Below, piece after piece: positions 28,799-38,326 of a stretch of DNA of 64,000 nucleotides. Below the pieces are notes generated by a model. The model was given only the letters and a program-made list of their open reading frames with translations, searched no databases and was not told the DNA's origin. Numbering within the stretch: position 1 is the stretch's first letter; each line of letters starts with the position of its first letter. The stretch lies in contig NZ_CP134145.1 in assembly GCF_031583595.1 (NCBI RefSeq), forward strand, positions 62,001 through 126,000, given 5' to 3'. A program made the translations under genes and the position numbers. The DNA comes from Thalassotalea psychrophila (lineage in GTDB: Bacteria; Pseudomonadota; Gammaproteobacteria; Enterobacterales; Alteromonadaceae).

Positions 28799-29653
28799 AT
28801 GATTTATTTAGTTGTAGTGTCGATAGTTTGGGCCTTCTCTTTTGGTTTAATTAAAGGACAATTAACAGGTATTCAACCGGAAGTAGTCGCTAGTATTCGC
28901 TTACTGTTATGTGTTGTAAGTTTTCTACCATGTTTGCTGTTTTTGAAATCATTTAAGCCTAATAGTAAATTGATGCTATTAGGGGCTTTGCAATTTGGCG
29001 TAATGTATCTCGCTTATATTCAATCTTATCAATACCTTCCTGGTTATCTAGTGGCAGTATTTACCATATTTACGCCTATGTATGTGTTGTTAGTTAATGC
29101 TGTTATTAATAAATACTTTAATATGAAACATTTATTACCAGTGTTGATCTCAATTGTTGGTGCTAGCGTTATTGTATTTAAATCTCCACAACAAGCTGAA
29201 TTTATTACCGGTTTTTTATTACTACAACTTGCTAATATTGCTTTTGCCATTGGCCAGGTAAGTTATAAGCATGTAGCTAAAGATCAGCCCGATAGTGAGA
29301 ACATGCTTTGGATGTATATTGGCGCAGCATTGTTGGCCAGTACTTATACTGTGATCAATGTTGATTTAAGTCAGGTAAATATTGCAGCTAAGCAGTGGTG
29401 GGCTCTTATTTATCTTGGCGTAATATCTTCAGGTTTGTGTTTCTATTTTTGGAATAAAGGAAGCAAGCAGGTAAATACCCCTACCTTGGCGGTAATGAAT
29501 AACGGTTATGTACCATTAGCGGTGATTTTTGCCATTACATTCTTTGCCGAAAGTGCCGATTATATGCGCTTATCAATTGGCGGCGCACTGATCGGCTTAA
29601 GTGTGTATTTAGCGTATTCAATGCAGAAAAAACCAGTTAAAATCAATACATAA
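28799..29653 (+). CDS. EamA family (DMT superfamily) transporter
   Basis: The 284-residue product has about ten hydrophobic helices in two EamA repeats (about 1-130 and 140-275). WAFSFGLIKGQLTGIQPEVVASIRL opens repeat one and IAFAIGQVSYKH opens repeat two. The ATG at 28799 has GGGAG five bases upstream; the TTG just before it is too close to serve. Family members export amino acids or other metabolites across the inner membrane; the substrate is unknown. Its promoter region is shared with the coiled-coil gene. Confidence 0.88.
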   Translation: MIYLVVVSIVWAFSFGLIKGQLTGIQPEVVASIRLLLCVVSFLPCLLFLKSFKPNSKLMLLGALQFGVMYLAYIQSYQYLPGYLVAVFTIFTPMYVLLVNAVINKYFNMKHLLPVLISIVGASVIVFKSPQQAEFITGFLLLQLANIAFAIGQVSYKHVAKDQPDSENMLWMYIGAALLASTYTVINVDLSQVNIAAKQWWALIYLGVISSGLCFYFWNKGSKQVNTPTLAVMNNGYVPLAVIFAITFFAESADYMRLSIGGALIGLSVYLAYSMQKKPVKINT

Positions 29654-29675
29654 AAAATGCGCAGAAAGCGCATTT
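29652..29675 (-). terminator. Terminator between EamA and ydcH-like genes
   Basis: AAATGCGC pairs with GCGCATTT around a five-base loop. The minus strand has the longer T run (six), so it mainly serves the DUF465 gene but may act in both directions. Confidence 0.65.
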
Positions 29676-29709
29676 GATCAAACTTTATATAAAACTCTAG
29701 TGCAGCTAA

Positions 29710-29973
29710 TTAAATAGATTGTGCTTGTTTAGCTTGATGCTTTTTTAACATCAAAAATAATTCATCTTTATGATTAAGACGGTTCATTTTAAGTTCATCT
29801 AAATATGTATCTGAAGTGTTTTCTACACCTTCTTCAATGCGAATAACTTCATGATCAAGTTCGTGATATTTTTTAAAAACTTTCGCAAAATGATTGTCAT
29901 TCATTTTTAAGCTGCGGATCTCATCTTTAAATTCTGGAAATTCATGATGTAAATCGTGTTTATGTATGTTCAT
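29710..29973 (-). CDS. YdcH family protein (DUF465)
   Basis: The 87-residue helical hairpin has the DUF465 pattern: EFPEFKDEIRSLKMNDNHFAKVFKKYHELDHEVIRIE, then LKMNRLNHKDELFLMLKKH. The family is widespread and has no assigned biochemical role. It has no signal peptide or membrane helix. It lies 22 bases downstream of a DksA-type zinc finger gene on the same strand and is probably cotranscribed with it. Confidence 0.88.
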   Translation of the reverse strand: MNIHKHDLHHEFPEFKDEIRSLKMNDNHFAKVFKKYHELDHEVIRIEEGVENTSDTYLDELKMNRLNHKDELFLMLKKHQAKQAQSI

Positions 29974-29995
29974 TATATCTTCCTGATTTTTTATG

Positions 29996-30271
29996 TTAGT
30001 ACTTAATTTCTAAATTTTCACTGCACACAAAGCAGTGTTTGCTATATGGCAAAGCTTCTAAACGTTCATTGGAAATTAGTTTGCCACACTCAATACAAAT
30101 GCCGTATTGTTCTGTTTGTAGCATTGCCAGTGTTTGTTTGATTCTTTGTAGCTCTTGCAACGTTTGTTGATGGATTTCATCAACACCTTCATCATTTTCA
30201 ATATCCGCTAAGCGCTTACTTAATTCATTTTGCTTCGCTATTAATGAGACTTTTAGTTTCTCAACAATCAT
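29996..30271 (-). CDS. DksA/TraR-type C4 zinc finger protein
   Basis: ATG at 30271 has a strong AAGGAAAA ribosome site and gives 91 residues; an upstream in-frame start would add 17 unsupported residues. The N-terminal helices form a coiled coil (about 5-52). Four cysteines follow at 59, 62, 80 and 83 (CIEC...CFVC), a C4 zinc finger as in DksA and TraR. These proteins enter the secondary channel of RNA polymerase. At 91 residues it is much shorter than DksA (151), so it is a small paralogue whose effect is unknown. The acidic tip (DIENDEGVDEIH) is present. Confidence 0.87.
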   Translation of the reverse strand: MIVEKLKVSLIAKQNELSKRLADIENDEGVDEIHQQTLQELQRIKQTLAMLQTEQYGICIECGKLISNERLEALPYSKHCFVCSENLEIKY

Positions 30272-30446
30272 TGCCGTTTTCCTTATTTTGTTAATAGATC
30301 TCGGATGATGAGTGCTGAGCAAGTGCAGTTAATCACGAGTTAAGGTTGCTAGATTAGCGTGTATAGAAAACTACAATTTGATCTGGCTCAAAAATACTAC
30401 AGTTGATTTAAAGCCGATGTACGCTAGATAGGGAGAGTGAGGAGAT

Positions 30447-30483
30447 GTGCTCATTTTGATAAGAAATCTCAGTAAATGAGCAC
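30447..30483. repeat. Inverted repeat downstream of the GFA gene
   Basis: GTGCTCATTT (30447-30456) and AAATGAGCAC (30474-30483) are perfect complements with a 17-base loop. It may end the GFA transcript, although only a short T run follows. Confidence 0.5.
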
Positions 30484-30515
30484 GATTATGTATCGGTTGA
30501 TAGATGCAAGAAAGG

Positions 30516-30932
30516 TTATTTCGGGCCTTGTTCAAACTTTGGTAGTTGCTCAAAGCTTGTATGCCAATTAGGTGTTTCAGCGCAAAAAATATTTTGTGTA
30601 GGTTTTAGCTCAATCTCATCATCTAAGGTACCAACCGGCAGAACATAGAGTTGTTCTGTTTGCGTAAGCCAAGGCATAGTTGAACCACAGTTTTTACAAA
30701 AACTGGTGGCAAAGTATTTTGCATCCGGTACGGTATAGCGGCCAAGTGAGTCTTCTCCACTGAGCCAAGTAAACTGCGTTAAAGGTACAAAAATATTTGG
30801 TGCAAAGCCACTGCCGGTAACCTTGCGGCAACGGGAACAATGGCAGTATTGAAACATCTTTAATGGTTCACTTACTTGATAACGTACTTGCCCGCATAAG
30901 CAACTGCCTTGGTAACACTTAGCTTCACTCAT
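30516..30932 (-). CDS. GFA family (glutathione-dependent formaldehyde-activating-like) protein
   Basis: The 138-residue product has the GFA zinc sites: GSCLCGQVRYQV, then YCHCSRCRKVTGSGF, and FCKNCGSTMPW. The family folds as a beta-rich CENP-V/GFA domain that binds two zinc ions. Most members have no proven activity, and the Gfa name from methylotrophs should not be taken as function here. It follows the VF530-like gene by two bases, so the two form an operon. Confidence 0.88.
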   Translation of the reverse strand: MSEAKCYQGSCLCGQVRYQVSEPLKMFQYCHCSRCRKVTGSGFAPNIFVPLTQFTWLSGEDSLGRYTVPDAKYFATSFCKNCGSTMPWLTQTEQLYVLPVGTLDDEIELKPTQNIFCAETPNWHTSFEQLPKFEQGPK

Positions 30933-30934
30933 TT

Positions 30935-31159
30935 TTACTCCAACTGATGTTTGTTTTTAATATAAAGTTGCTCAACTTTTTCGCGCGCCCAAGGCGTTTT
31001 ACGTAAAAATTTCAAACTCGACTTAATGCTTGGATCAGTAGTGAAACATTTTATTTTGATTAACTTCCCAAGCTCAGCAAAACCAAAATGCTGTTCAAGA
31101 TCTGTGACGATTTTTTGCAAGGTAACCCCATGTAAAGGGTTGTAAGGTTGATTGTCCAT
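30935..31159 (-). CDS. VF530 family protein (DUF2132)
   Basis: The 74-residue product matches the VF530 fold: [60 protein letters not shown]. The Vibrio fischeri member has a solved structure suggestive of nucleic-acid binding. No catalytic residues are evident. It is the first gene of a two-gene unit with the GFA gene. Confidence 0.9.
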   Translation of the reverse strand: MDNQPYNPLHGVTLQKIVTDLEQHFGFAELGKLIKIKCFTTDPSIKSSLKFLRKTPWAREKVEQLYIKNKHQLE

Positions 31160-31259
31160 AGTGCTTTGAATTGATGGTTAATATGTAAATAGTAGCATTA
31201 AATAGTCATGATTTTCGTTAGTTTTAATACTGTTTAATGAAGTAAAACAAAAAATTGCT

Positions 31260-31306
31260 CCTCGATAACTGCTCCTGCGTTATTCTAACTACATACATCC
31301 TTGTAT
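31260..31306. repeat. Dispersed repeat, second copy of an inner part of 3946-4142
   Basis: CCTCGATAACTGCTCC, TGCGTTATTCTAACTACATA and CATCCTTG align with 4078-4124 with about ten differences in 47 bases. Neither copy is in a gene. Confidence 0.6.
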
Positions 31307-31340
31307 TAGTGCTTTTTGTCATATAGGCCATCCCTGGCCA

Positions 31341-31373
31341 AAAAAAGCCCCTATTAGAATTCTAAAAGGGGCT
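31341..31373 (-). terminator. Terminator of the peroxiredoxin-glutaredoxin gene
   Basis: AGCCCCT pairs with AGGGGCT around an inner perfect palindrome TTAGAATTCTAA, followed on the minus strand by a run of six T. Confidence 0.8.
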
Positions 31374-31455
31374 GAAAGTTGCAATAAGAAAGGAAGAGTC
31401 TTACCGCTTTTTCAAAGTGCGCGAGCACAATTTGTTTGGCAGATACTTACATAAA

Positions 31456-32187
31456 CTAAGCTTTTAAATAAGCAGCAAGGCCTTCGCTGCTGCCAATATG
31501 GTTATTGTCAATAAATACCTGTGGCACTGTGTCATTACCGGTAATTGCTTTTAATGAGGTTAAGCTTGCGTCTTTGCCTAATTCGATTTCTTCAAAGCTG
31601 TAGCCGTTGTCGGTTAACAACTGTTTTGCTTTTGAACAAAACTGACAACCAGGTTTTGTGAAGATACTTACTGCTTGTGGTTTTTTAGCATTCGGGTTGA
31701 TGTAATCAAGCATGGTATCGGCATCTGAAACTTCAAACGGGTCGCCTGGAACGTTAGGTTCGATAAACATTTTTTCAACAACGCCATCTTTAACTAGCAT
31801 AGAGTATCTCCAGCTGCGCTTGCCAAAACCTATGTCTGACTTATCCACTAACATGCCCATGCCATCAGTGAACTCACCATTACCATCAGGAATTAACGTT
31901 ACGTTAGCGCTTTCTTGATCTACAGCCCATGCGTTCATAACAAAGGTATCGTTTACTGATAAACAAACTATGTCGTCAACGCCGTTTTCTTTAAACGTTT
32001 TAGCCAATTCGTTATAACGCGGTAAATGTGTAGATGAGCAAGTAGGTGTAAATGCACCTGGTAATGAAAACACAACAACGGTTTTACCTTTAAATAATTC
32101 ATCTGTTGTTATGTTTTTCCATTCGTTATTAACGCGAGTTGGAAATGTAACGCTTGGGATTGATTGGCCTGTTTTAATATCTAACAT
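31456..32187 (-). CDS. Hybrid peroxiredoxin-glutaredoxin
   Basis: ATG at 32187 (GGAG ribosome site) gives 243 residues; the upstream extension to 32268 has no support. Residues 1-160 are a Prx5-type peroxiredoxin with the peroxidatic cysteine in [14 protein letters not shown] (Cys50). Residues about 170-243 are a glutaredoxin with the CQFC active site and the TVPQVFI cis-proline segment. The known hybrid Prx5 of Haemophilus influenzae (about 241 residues) has the same layout and reduces peroxides with glutathione through its own glutaredoxin domain. With gorA in the same window the electron source is present. Confidence 0.93.
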   Translation of the reverse strand: MLDIKTGQSIPSVTFPTRVNNEWKNITTDELFKGKTVVVFSLPGAFTPTCSSTHLPRYNELAKTFKENGVDDIVCLSVNDTFVMNAWAVDQESANVTLIPDGNGEFTDGMGMLVDKSDIGFGKRSWRYSMLVKDGVVEKMFIEPNVPGDPFEVSDADTMLDYINPNAKKPQAVSIFTKPGCQFCSKAKQLLTDNGYSFEEIELGKDASLTSLKAITGNDTVPQVFIDNNHIGSSEGLAAYLKA

Positions 32188-32423
32188 AGATGCTCCGGTA
32201 AATTTTAATATTGATTGTGACAACCAATTAATGGCGTCTGCTAATTCGATGGAGTAAGTATGCGACAACAGCGTAATTAATTAAAATGATATAAATTGAT
32301 GTTTGTAATCTAAAAAACAGATTGATAAGTATTTGATTGAAATTGAATAGAGAAGAACACCAAACAAATAACGAACAATGCTAAACTTTTCTCCTTATTC
32401 TTATATTGGTAGTGGAACTTTAA

Positions 32424-33461
32424 ATGCGACATCAGCAAGCGTGGATAATTAATGAGTATGCAAAGGGTGATTTAACCGGTAATGAATTGTCACTTGTTGA
32501 AATACCACAGCCAGATTTAAATGACGGCGAAGTATTAATTAAAACCTTATTGTTAAGTTTAGATCCCTCTAACCGTTTATGGCTTAGTGAAGAAAAAGAT
32601 TATTTACCACAACTGCAAATTGGCGACGTTATGCGTGGCCTGGTAGTTGGCAGGGTAGAGGAGTCAAAAGATGATAACTTTAAAGTTGGTGATCATGTTT
32701 TTGCAATGCTGGGCTGGCAACAATATGCCGTAGTACCTGCTAAGCAATTAACTGCGCAAAATGGCGCAATTAAGTTTAAACCTCATCCGCAAATTCCCCT
32801 TGAAGCTTACGTGTCAGCATTGGGTTTAACCGGTTGGACCGCATTTGTTGGCATGCATCATATTGGTAATATCAAACCAGACAGTAAAGTGCTTGTCTCA
32901 GGTGCCGCAGGTGCAACAGGACTAGCGGCAAGTCAAATTGCTAAAGCTACCGGTTGTTATACCGTAGGCATTGCTGGAGGGGCACAAAAGTGTGAACTAC
33001 TATGCTCGCAATTTAATATGGACGGGGCTATTGATTATCGCAGCGAGCAATATTTATCTGCTGCCATGAAAGCACAATTTCCAAATGGAATAGATGTGTT
33101 CTTTGATAACGTTGGCGGTGAAATGCTTGATGCCGCGCTAGAAAATATGGCAATGAACGGCGTTGTCGTTATTTCGGGCAGCATTTCTCAATATCAAACA
33201 TTAGAAGAGAAAGACAAAGTTTATGGCTTGAAAAATAGCTTTATGCTGGCGACAAAACGTTTACGCATGGAAGGCTTTTTAATACTCGATTACTTAGAGC
33301 AAATGGACACTATTTTACCAACCATGGAGCAGTGGTTGCTTGACGGTAAATTACAATATCGAAATACCACAGTTGATGGCTTAGGAAATGCTCAAGCGGC
33401 ATTACCTAGATTGTTTTCCGGCAGAAATACTGGAAAATTAGTAATTAATGTTGCCGATTAA
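32424..33461 (+). CDS. NADP-dependent medium-chain oxidoreductase (CurA/LTB4 dehydrogenase-like)
   Basis: This is a 345-residue zinc-independent MDR-superfamily enzyme. The N-terminal GroES-like part has LSLDPSNRLWLSE and GDVMRGLVVGRV. The Rossmann part has GLTGWTAFVGM, the GAAGATGLAASQIAK dinucleotide loop, and FFDNVGGEMLDAAL. Relatives reduce the double bond of alpha,beta-unsaturated ketones and aldehydes. It is divergent from the peroxiredoxin hybrid, so both may respond to reactive electrophiles; that is inference. Confidence 0.9.
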   Translation: MRHQQAWIINEYAKGDLTGNELSLVEIPQPDLNDGEVLIKTLLLSLDPSNRLWLSEEKDYLPQLQIGDVMRGLVVGRVEESKDDNFKVGDHVFAMLGWQQYAVVPAKQLTAQNGAIKFKPHPQIPLEAYVSALGLTGWTAFVGMHHIGNIKPDSKVLVSGAAGATGLAASQIAKATGCYTVGIAGGAQKCELLCSQFNMDGAIDYRSEQYLSAAMKAQFPNGIDVFFDNVGGEMLDAALENMAMNGVVVISGSISQYQTLEEKDKVYGLKNSFMLATKRLRMEGFLILDYLEQMDTILPTMEQWLLDGKLQYRNTTVDGLGNAQAALPRLFSGRNTGKLVINVAD

Positions 33462-33624
33462 CGTATTCGTTACGGTGTATCAAAACGGGTAGATGGGCAG
33501 GTTTATAATTTTTTTTAATTAACTGAACAGCGTGCCTATTGATTTGGTTTTTGATATATTTTAGTTATTAACGTGCTAAGTTATATAACATCAAATATAA
33601 ATAATAATATTCGGCTAATTTTAG

Positions 33625-34242
33625 ATGCATAAAGCTCGCTTCACTCCCCATAATTTATGTTCTTATCGAACGACTAAAAGCCTATCTTCAGGCTTTACTT
33701 TAATCGAAATGATTATCGTTATTGTTATTTTGGCCGTACTTGCAGCCGTTGCCGCGCCTAAGTTTATTGATTTAACTAAATCTGCTGATCAGGCAGTAAT
33801 GAAAGCACAAATAGCTAGTGTGGCTGCAGCTCGAGACTTGGTTACCGTGCAATTAACCTTGCATCCAGAAAATTTAAACGCCAATAAAAGCCGTTTTACC
33901 CTAAAAAGTGGCCAACGAATTCGCATTCGTGGCGGCTATGCTGATGGTCGTTGGAATAATACTTTCGTTCATTTAGTTGATGTCAGTAAGGTTGGTCAAG
34001 TAGGCACAAATGATTGTGATGCTGAAGAACTAGATTTTTGTGTACGCCATCGTAATAGTGGCTGGTTTCGTAATAGAGGATTTGCTGACAACGCTTCTAG
34101 AGGGCGTGGATTTGTTATTTACCCACAAGGCTACAACCTCAACTCTACCAAGTGCTATACCTTTTACTACACACCAAATGACTCGGTAACACCAACGAAC
34201 CCAGAAAAACCAATAACCGGCAGTGACTTTAGTGAATGCTAG
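33625..34242 (+). CDS. Type IV pilin-like protein (MSHA/GspG-like)
   Basis: The 205-residue product has a 23-residue leader ending in glycine, then FTLIEMIIVIVILAVLAAVAAPKF, with the prepilin peptidase site between Gly23 and Phe24 and Glu at +5. The rest is a globular domain with four cysteines, including CDAEELDFC and TKC...SEC. It resembles MSHA minor pilins. No other pilus gene, prepilin peptidase or ATPase is in the window, so it must use a machine encoded elsewhere. The long leader is unusual for a pilin. Confidence 0.85.
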   Translation: MHKARFTPHNLCSYRTTKSLSSGFTLIEMIIVIVILAVLAAVAAPKFIDLTKSADQAVMKAQIASVAAARDLVTVQLTLHPENLNANKSRFTLKSGQRIRIRGGYADGRWNNTFVHLVDVSKVGQVGTNDCDAEELDFCVRHRNSGWFRNRGFADNASRGRGFVIYPQGYNLNSTKCYTFYYTPNDSVTPTNPEKPITGSDFSEC

Positions 34243-34253
34243 AGCGTAGTACC

Positions 34254-34294
34254 AATAACACCACAACCACTTGTTTAGTGGCCGTGGTGTTATT
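34254..34294 (+). terminator. Long hairpin after the pilin gene
   Basis: AATAACACCAC pairs with GTGGTGTTATT, and inside it CCACT pairs with AGTGG, making a 16-pair stem with small bulges. It starts 11 bases after the pilin stop. The T tract is weak, so strength is uncertain. Confidence 0.55.
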
Positions 34295-34361
34295 GAGTTG
34301 CAATGCCATTAAAATGATGTGAAAAATTCATTTGATCAACCTTTTGCCTGATCTTTTACCA

Positions 34362-35702
34362 TTATTTCAGCGGGATAACCCATTGATCATTTTCACTGTC
34401 TATGGTGCCCGACATTTGCTCAATCACGATACGATCTATCACTGATATGCTTCTTTTAGCTAATGCAGACAAAGTGTCTTCGCCAAGTTGATTTATAGTT
34501 CTATCAGGGAAGTTACGACGTGTTCGATGGATCCAATAAGTATCGGACAAATTCTGTTGATTAAACGCATCTACCACGCCTTGATAACCAATCATAAAGC
34601 CTAATAAACCACCCCAAGTTGCGGTTGGGTTATCAGAATCCCAACCCGTTAAACTGCCAATTTGTATGGTGCGCTTGATGTCACCTTGGCCATAAAACAA
34701 GCTGACTAAGCTAGCTGAAAAGTTTATTCCTGCTTCAAATGGGTCTTTATACTCATAGCCGTCAGAGTGTTCTATTTGATACTTTTGATAAACCTCGTCC
34801 CGGGTTTTCTCCCAGTTATTTTTATCTTTATTTTGTTGATAAGAATGCCAAACAAAATCATACATTTTAGCGGGATAGCTGTGGTTTGGTAATTGCGCTC
34901 TTGCTTGTTTTGCTAGCCATTGGGTTTGCTGTTGTATAGATAAATTGCTATCAACTTTTGACGCTAAAGAATGCATCACTATATAAAACTCGGAGATCCA
35001 CTCGGCTTCATTTTTTGCTGATACGCGTATAGGTAAATGGGCAATATTTAACGCTACATCTGCACGGATTGGAGCAAGTAATCCGAAAATTTCGGTAGTA
35101 AGCTGTGCATCAATCATCATATATTTAGTATTGTTTTTTGGCTCACTTGTCGCAGGTGGTAGCATACCCTGCGCCATTAAAATACGTGCTTGTTGGTTTG
35201 ATTCCCACAAGAAGTTTTCTTTTTGGGGCTTTGACTCTGGAAATTTTTTAAATAGAGGGGCATCTTGCTCAGAGTATATATGCTTTAACCAACCAGCTTG
35301 TATTTGTATGGCTGTTAATTTACTTGTTTGATGTAACTCGTGCAGATAAAGATACATGTATTCAATGTCAGTATCATCGTCTGCACCCCATGGTGTGTTT
35401 TGCTGTTCAAAATAGAAATCTATGGTATCACTATGTGGTACATATTCTCCCCACATTGCTTTTAAGTCTTTGCTGCCCCAATCTTTGTCAGTATAAAATG
35501 GCATAGTTTCAGGCGTGCCGACCTTATCCATTTCGGTGATTAAACCAGTCCAATTTGCTATATTTTGTCCTAACCAAAAGCCATGCAGTTTAGTTTGATA
35601 TTCACTTCTGGATAGCTTTATTTCTGACGACTGGTTGGCAGCGACATAATCTGAAGCGCAAATTATGATAATTATACTAACTATTTGAAACATGGTTTTC
35701 AT
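34362..35702 (-). CDS. Exported ADP-ribosylglycohydrolase-fold protein
   Basis: The 446-residue product begins with a Sec signal peptide (hydrophobic core about residues 5-17, likely cut near AANQ). It carries both metal-site motifs of the ADP-ribosyl-GH family: GADDDTDIEY (Asp108-Asp110, Thr111) and GWDSDNPTATWGGLLGF near residue 350, where the usual DxDT is DSDN. Most family members are cytosolic and remove ADP-ribose. An exported copy 36 bases behind a GH3 glycosidase gene, near a sulfatase, points to a role on an extracellular glycan, which is inference. Confidence 0.85.
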   Translation of the reverse strand: MKTMFQIVSIIIIICASDYVAANQSSEIKLSRSEYQTKLHGFWLGQNIANWTGLITEMDKVGTPETMPFYTDKDWGSKDLKAMWGEYVPHSDTIDFYFEQQNTPWGADDDTDIEYMYLYLHELHQTSKLTAIQIQAGWLKHIYSEQDAPLFKKFPESKPQKENFLWESNQQARILMAQGMLPPATSEPKNNTKYMMIDAQLTTEIFGLLAPIRADVALNIAHLPIRVSAKNEAEWISEFYIVMHSLASKVDSNLSIQQQTQWLAKQARAQLPNHSYPAKMYDFVWHSYQQNKDKNNWEKTRDEVYQKYQIEHSDGYEYKDPFEAGINFSASLVSLFYGQGDIKRTIQIGSLTGWDSDNPTATWGGLLGFMIGYQGVVDAFNQQNLSDTYWIHRTRRNFPDRTINQLGEDTLSALAKRSISVIDRIVIEQMSGTIDSENDQWVIPLK

Positions 35703-35738
35703 GATGTATTCGCTTTATTAACTAGTATTAATTTAAAT

Positions 35739-38306
35739 CTATTTGGCCGAATAGTTAAATGTATCTCTTAAGGTAATATTTTCTAAAGAATTGCCTAGCA
35801 TTACTTCAAACTCTCCCTGCTCTGCTAACCAATCATTAGTATTGATATCCCAAAATGACAAATCTCGTTGAGTTAGCATCATTGTTACCTGTTTAGTTTC
35901 ACCAGGTTGTAGGAATACTTTATCAAAACCTTTTAGCTCTTTAGTCGGGCGTTCAACGCTTGCCTGTTTATCATGTAAATACAGCTGTACCACTTCAGCG
36001 CCGGCAACCTTACCAGTATTTTTTACTTGTGCGGTAACCGTTAACGATTCACCTGAATTTAAGGATTTAGTCGAAAGCTTTATATTGCTCACCTGAAAAT
36101 CGGTATAAGACAAACCATGACCAAATGCAAAAGTTGGTTTAATGTTTTGTTGTTCAAACCAGCGGTAGCCAATAAATACGCCTTCCGTATAAAGTGATTC
36201 TTCAGCGTTATAGTCATTAAGTGCTATAGGGGCAGTATGCGCTAATTTTTCAGGTAGCGTGATTGGCATTTTACCACTTGGATTAATGTCACCAAAGATA
36301 ATGTCTGAGAATGCGTGACCCGCTTCCATACCGCCATACCATCCCCAAACAATGGCATTTGCTTGCTCGGCCCATGGCATTTCAACAGCAGAGCCGGCAA
36401 CCAAAAACACAACTGTTTTTTCATTTGCGTTTAATAGCTTACTGATGATCTCATCTTGGTTGTTTGGTAATTTCATATCAGGACGATCTATAGATTCACG
36501 ATCATCACCATGACTTAATCCGCCAAAATAAATAACCGCATCAGCAGCTTTTGCTGCAGCAAGGTATTCAGCTTCATCGGTTAACAAGTTTCCGGGAGCA
36601 TTCCAACCTAAAGTGAATGAAGTATTACCGTCATAATTAATTTCAAATGCATAGTTTTGTTCTGCATTTAGATCAATATCATGACTAAGAAGTGTGCCAT
36701 CAGCATTTGAATAAGTCAGGATATCTGTGCCATCAACTGTTAACGTAAAATCTCCTACGGCAGATACATTTAGGGTATGAGAGCCACTTTTCAGCGGTTT
36801 AATGTTGGCTTTCATTGTTATGTGATCATTGCTTTCACTATTTTGAGATTTAAATTGCGAGTCTACAATCCAAGATTCATTTATGATCTCACTTCGTTGC
36901 TTATCTTTAAAATACGAAATATTCCACGCTGGCGTTCCAGTCCAATGGCGAGAAGCAACATAATCGCTAGCTATTGGCGCGAGGGTACTGCTACGAGCAC
37001 GCATAACTGTAATATTTACGTCTTCACCAAGCTGGGCTTTTAATCCTGCTAACGGTGTTACTTCGTATAGGGACTTAACTTCAGAAGAGCCACCACCAGT
37101 ACCATGTTTTTTATCAGCATTTGGGCCAAGTACAAGTATATTTTTGATGCTACTTTTAGCAAGAGGCAATACATTTTCATTGCCTACTGCTTCATTCTTT
37201 AACAGTACGACACCGTCAGTAGCAATTTTTCTTGCAGCTAATTGATGCTCTTTAGTATTTCTTGCTCCAGGTAAGCGATTTTCATCGTACATACCAATAG
37301 AATATTGCACCCGTAAAATGCGACGGACTTTATCGTCTAAAACGGAAACTGGGATATTACCCGCTTTAATTTCTTTCAATAATGGCTGAGCAAGAAAGTA
37401 CTCATCGTAGCTTGGAACATCTGTACCCATCTCAAGATCTAAGCCGTACATTGCCGCATCATGAGTATTAATATCAACATTCCAGTCGGTGAGTAGCACT
37501 CCTTGATAGCCCCATTCGCCTTTAAGAATATCCATAACTAAATGCTTGCTTTGATTCGCATTAGTACCATAGTATTCATTGTACGAGCCCATCATGCCTA
37601 ATACATTGGCCTCTTTTACTGCCGCTTCAAATGCTGGCAAGTACACTTCTCTTAATGTTCGTTCATCTGGTTTTGCGTTTACACCGGTTCGGTTTAACTC
37701 TTGAGTGTTCAGAGCGTAATGCTTAACGGTAGCGGCCACATCATTTTGTTGAATCGCTTTAATTTGTGGAACCACTAACTTTGCTGCCAAAATTGGGTCT
37801 TCACCCATGTATTCAAAATTTCGACCGTACAATGGTAAACGAGCAAGGTTAATGCCTGGCCCTAAAATAAAGTCTTTTTTGCGTTCACGAGCTTCAGCAC
37901 CCAGAACTTGGCCATGTAAAATGGCTATTTCAGGATCCCAACTTGCCGCCACTGACGTTAAATGTGGTAAATAAGTAGCGTGATCATCTGTCCAACCAGC
38001 TGAACTCCAGCTGTCACGTTGTATTTGGTGACGAACACCATGCGGTCCATCTGACAGCCACATTTCAGGGATACCCACACGGTCAATCGCATTTATATGA
38101 AACTTACCACTGGCATGGACCAAAGATATTTTCTCTTCGAGTGTAAGCTTGGCGAGCATTTGGTCAACATTTTGTTCTACAGATTCAACACGAGTCAGCT
38201 CTTTCACCGCAGGCGTATCTTGCCCTTGAGTAACCTTATTATCAGAACAAGAAAATACACTCAGAGATATCGCAAATGTAAGAATTGATTTAATTAAAGC
38301 TGGCAT
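35739..38306 (-). CDS. GH3 beta-glycosidase lipoprotein with PA14 domain
   Basis: The 855-residue product has a lipoprotein-type signal (VFSC, Cys20) and so is probably membrane anchored. The GH3 N-terminal barrel contains SDGPHGVR, KHYALNTQELNRTGVN and the nucleophile region GVLLTDWNVD. The second domain starts after RILRVQYSIGMYD. A PA14-like insert lies at about 450-590 (GSHTLNVSAVGDFTLTVDGTDIL), and a fibronectin type III-like domain closes the protein. PA14-bearing GH3 enzymes release terminal glucose or related sugars. It heads an operon with the ADP-ribosylglycohydrolase-fold gene, behind a LacI-type operator. Confidence 0.93.
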   Translation of the reverse strand: MPALIKSILTFAISLSVFSCSDNKVTQGQDTPAVKELTRVESVEQNVDQMLAKLTLEEKISLVHASGKFHINAIDRVGIPEMWLSDGPHGVRHQIQRDSWSSAGWTDDHATYLPHLTSVAASWDPEIAILHGQVLGAEARERKKDFILGPGINLARLPLYGRNFEYMGEDPILAAKLVVPQIKAIQQNDVAATVKHYALNTQELNRTGVNAKPDERTLREVYLPAFEAAVKEANVLGMMGSYNEYYGTNANQSKHLVMDILKGEWGYQGVLLTDWNVDINTHDAAMYGLDLEMGTDVPSYDEYFLAQPLLKEIKAGNIPVSVLDDKVRRILRVQYSIGMYDENRLPGARNTKEHQLAARKIATDGVVLLKNEAVGNENVLPLAKSSIKNILVLGPNADKKHGTGGGSSEVKSLYEVTPLAGLKAQLGEDVNITVMRARSSTLAPIASDYVASRHWTGTPAWNISYFKDKQRSEIINESWIVDSQFKSQNSESNDHITMKANIKPLKSGSHTLNVSAVGDFTLTVDGTDILTYSNADGTLLSHDIDLNAEQNYAFEINYDGNTSFTLGWNAPGNLLTDEAEYLAAAKAADAVIYFGGLSHGDDRESIDRPDMKLPNNQDEIISKLLNANEKTVVFLVAGSAVEMPWAEQANAIVWGWYGGMEAGHAFSDIIFGDINPSGKMPITLPEKLAHTAPIALNDYNAEESLYTEGVFIGYRWFEQQNIKPTFAFGHGLSYTDFQVSNIKLSTKSLNSGESLTVTAQVKNTGKVAGAEVVQLYLHDKQASVERPTKELKGFDKVFLQPGETKQVTMMLTQRDLSFWDINTNDWLAEQGEFEVMLGNSLENITLRDTFNYSAK

Positions 38307-38326
38307 ATTTGACCTTATGATTATAA

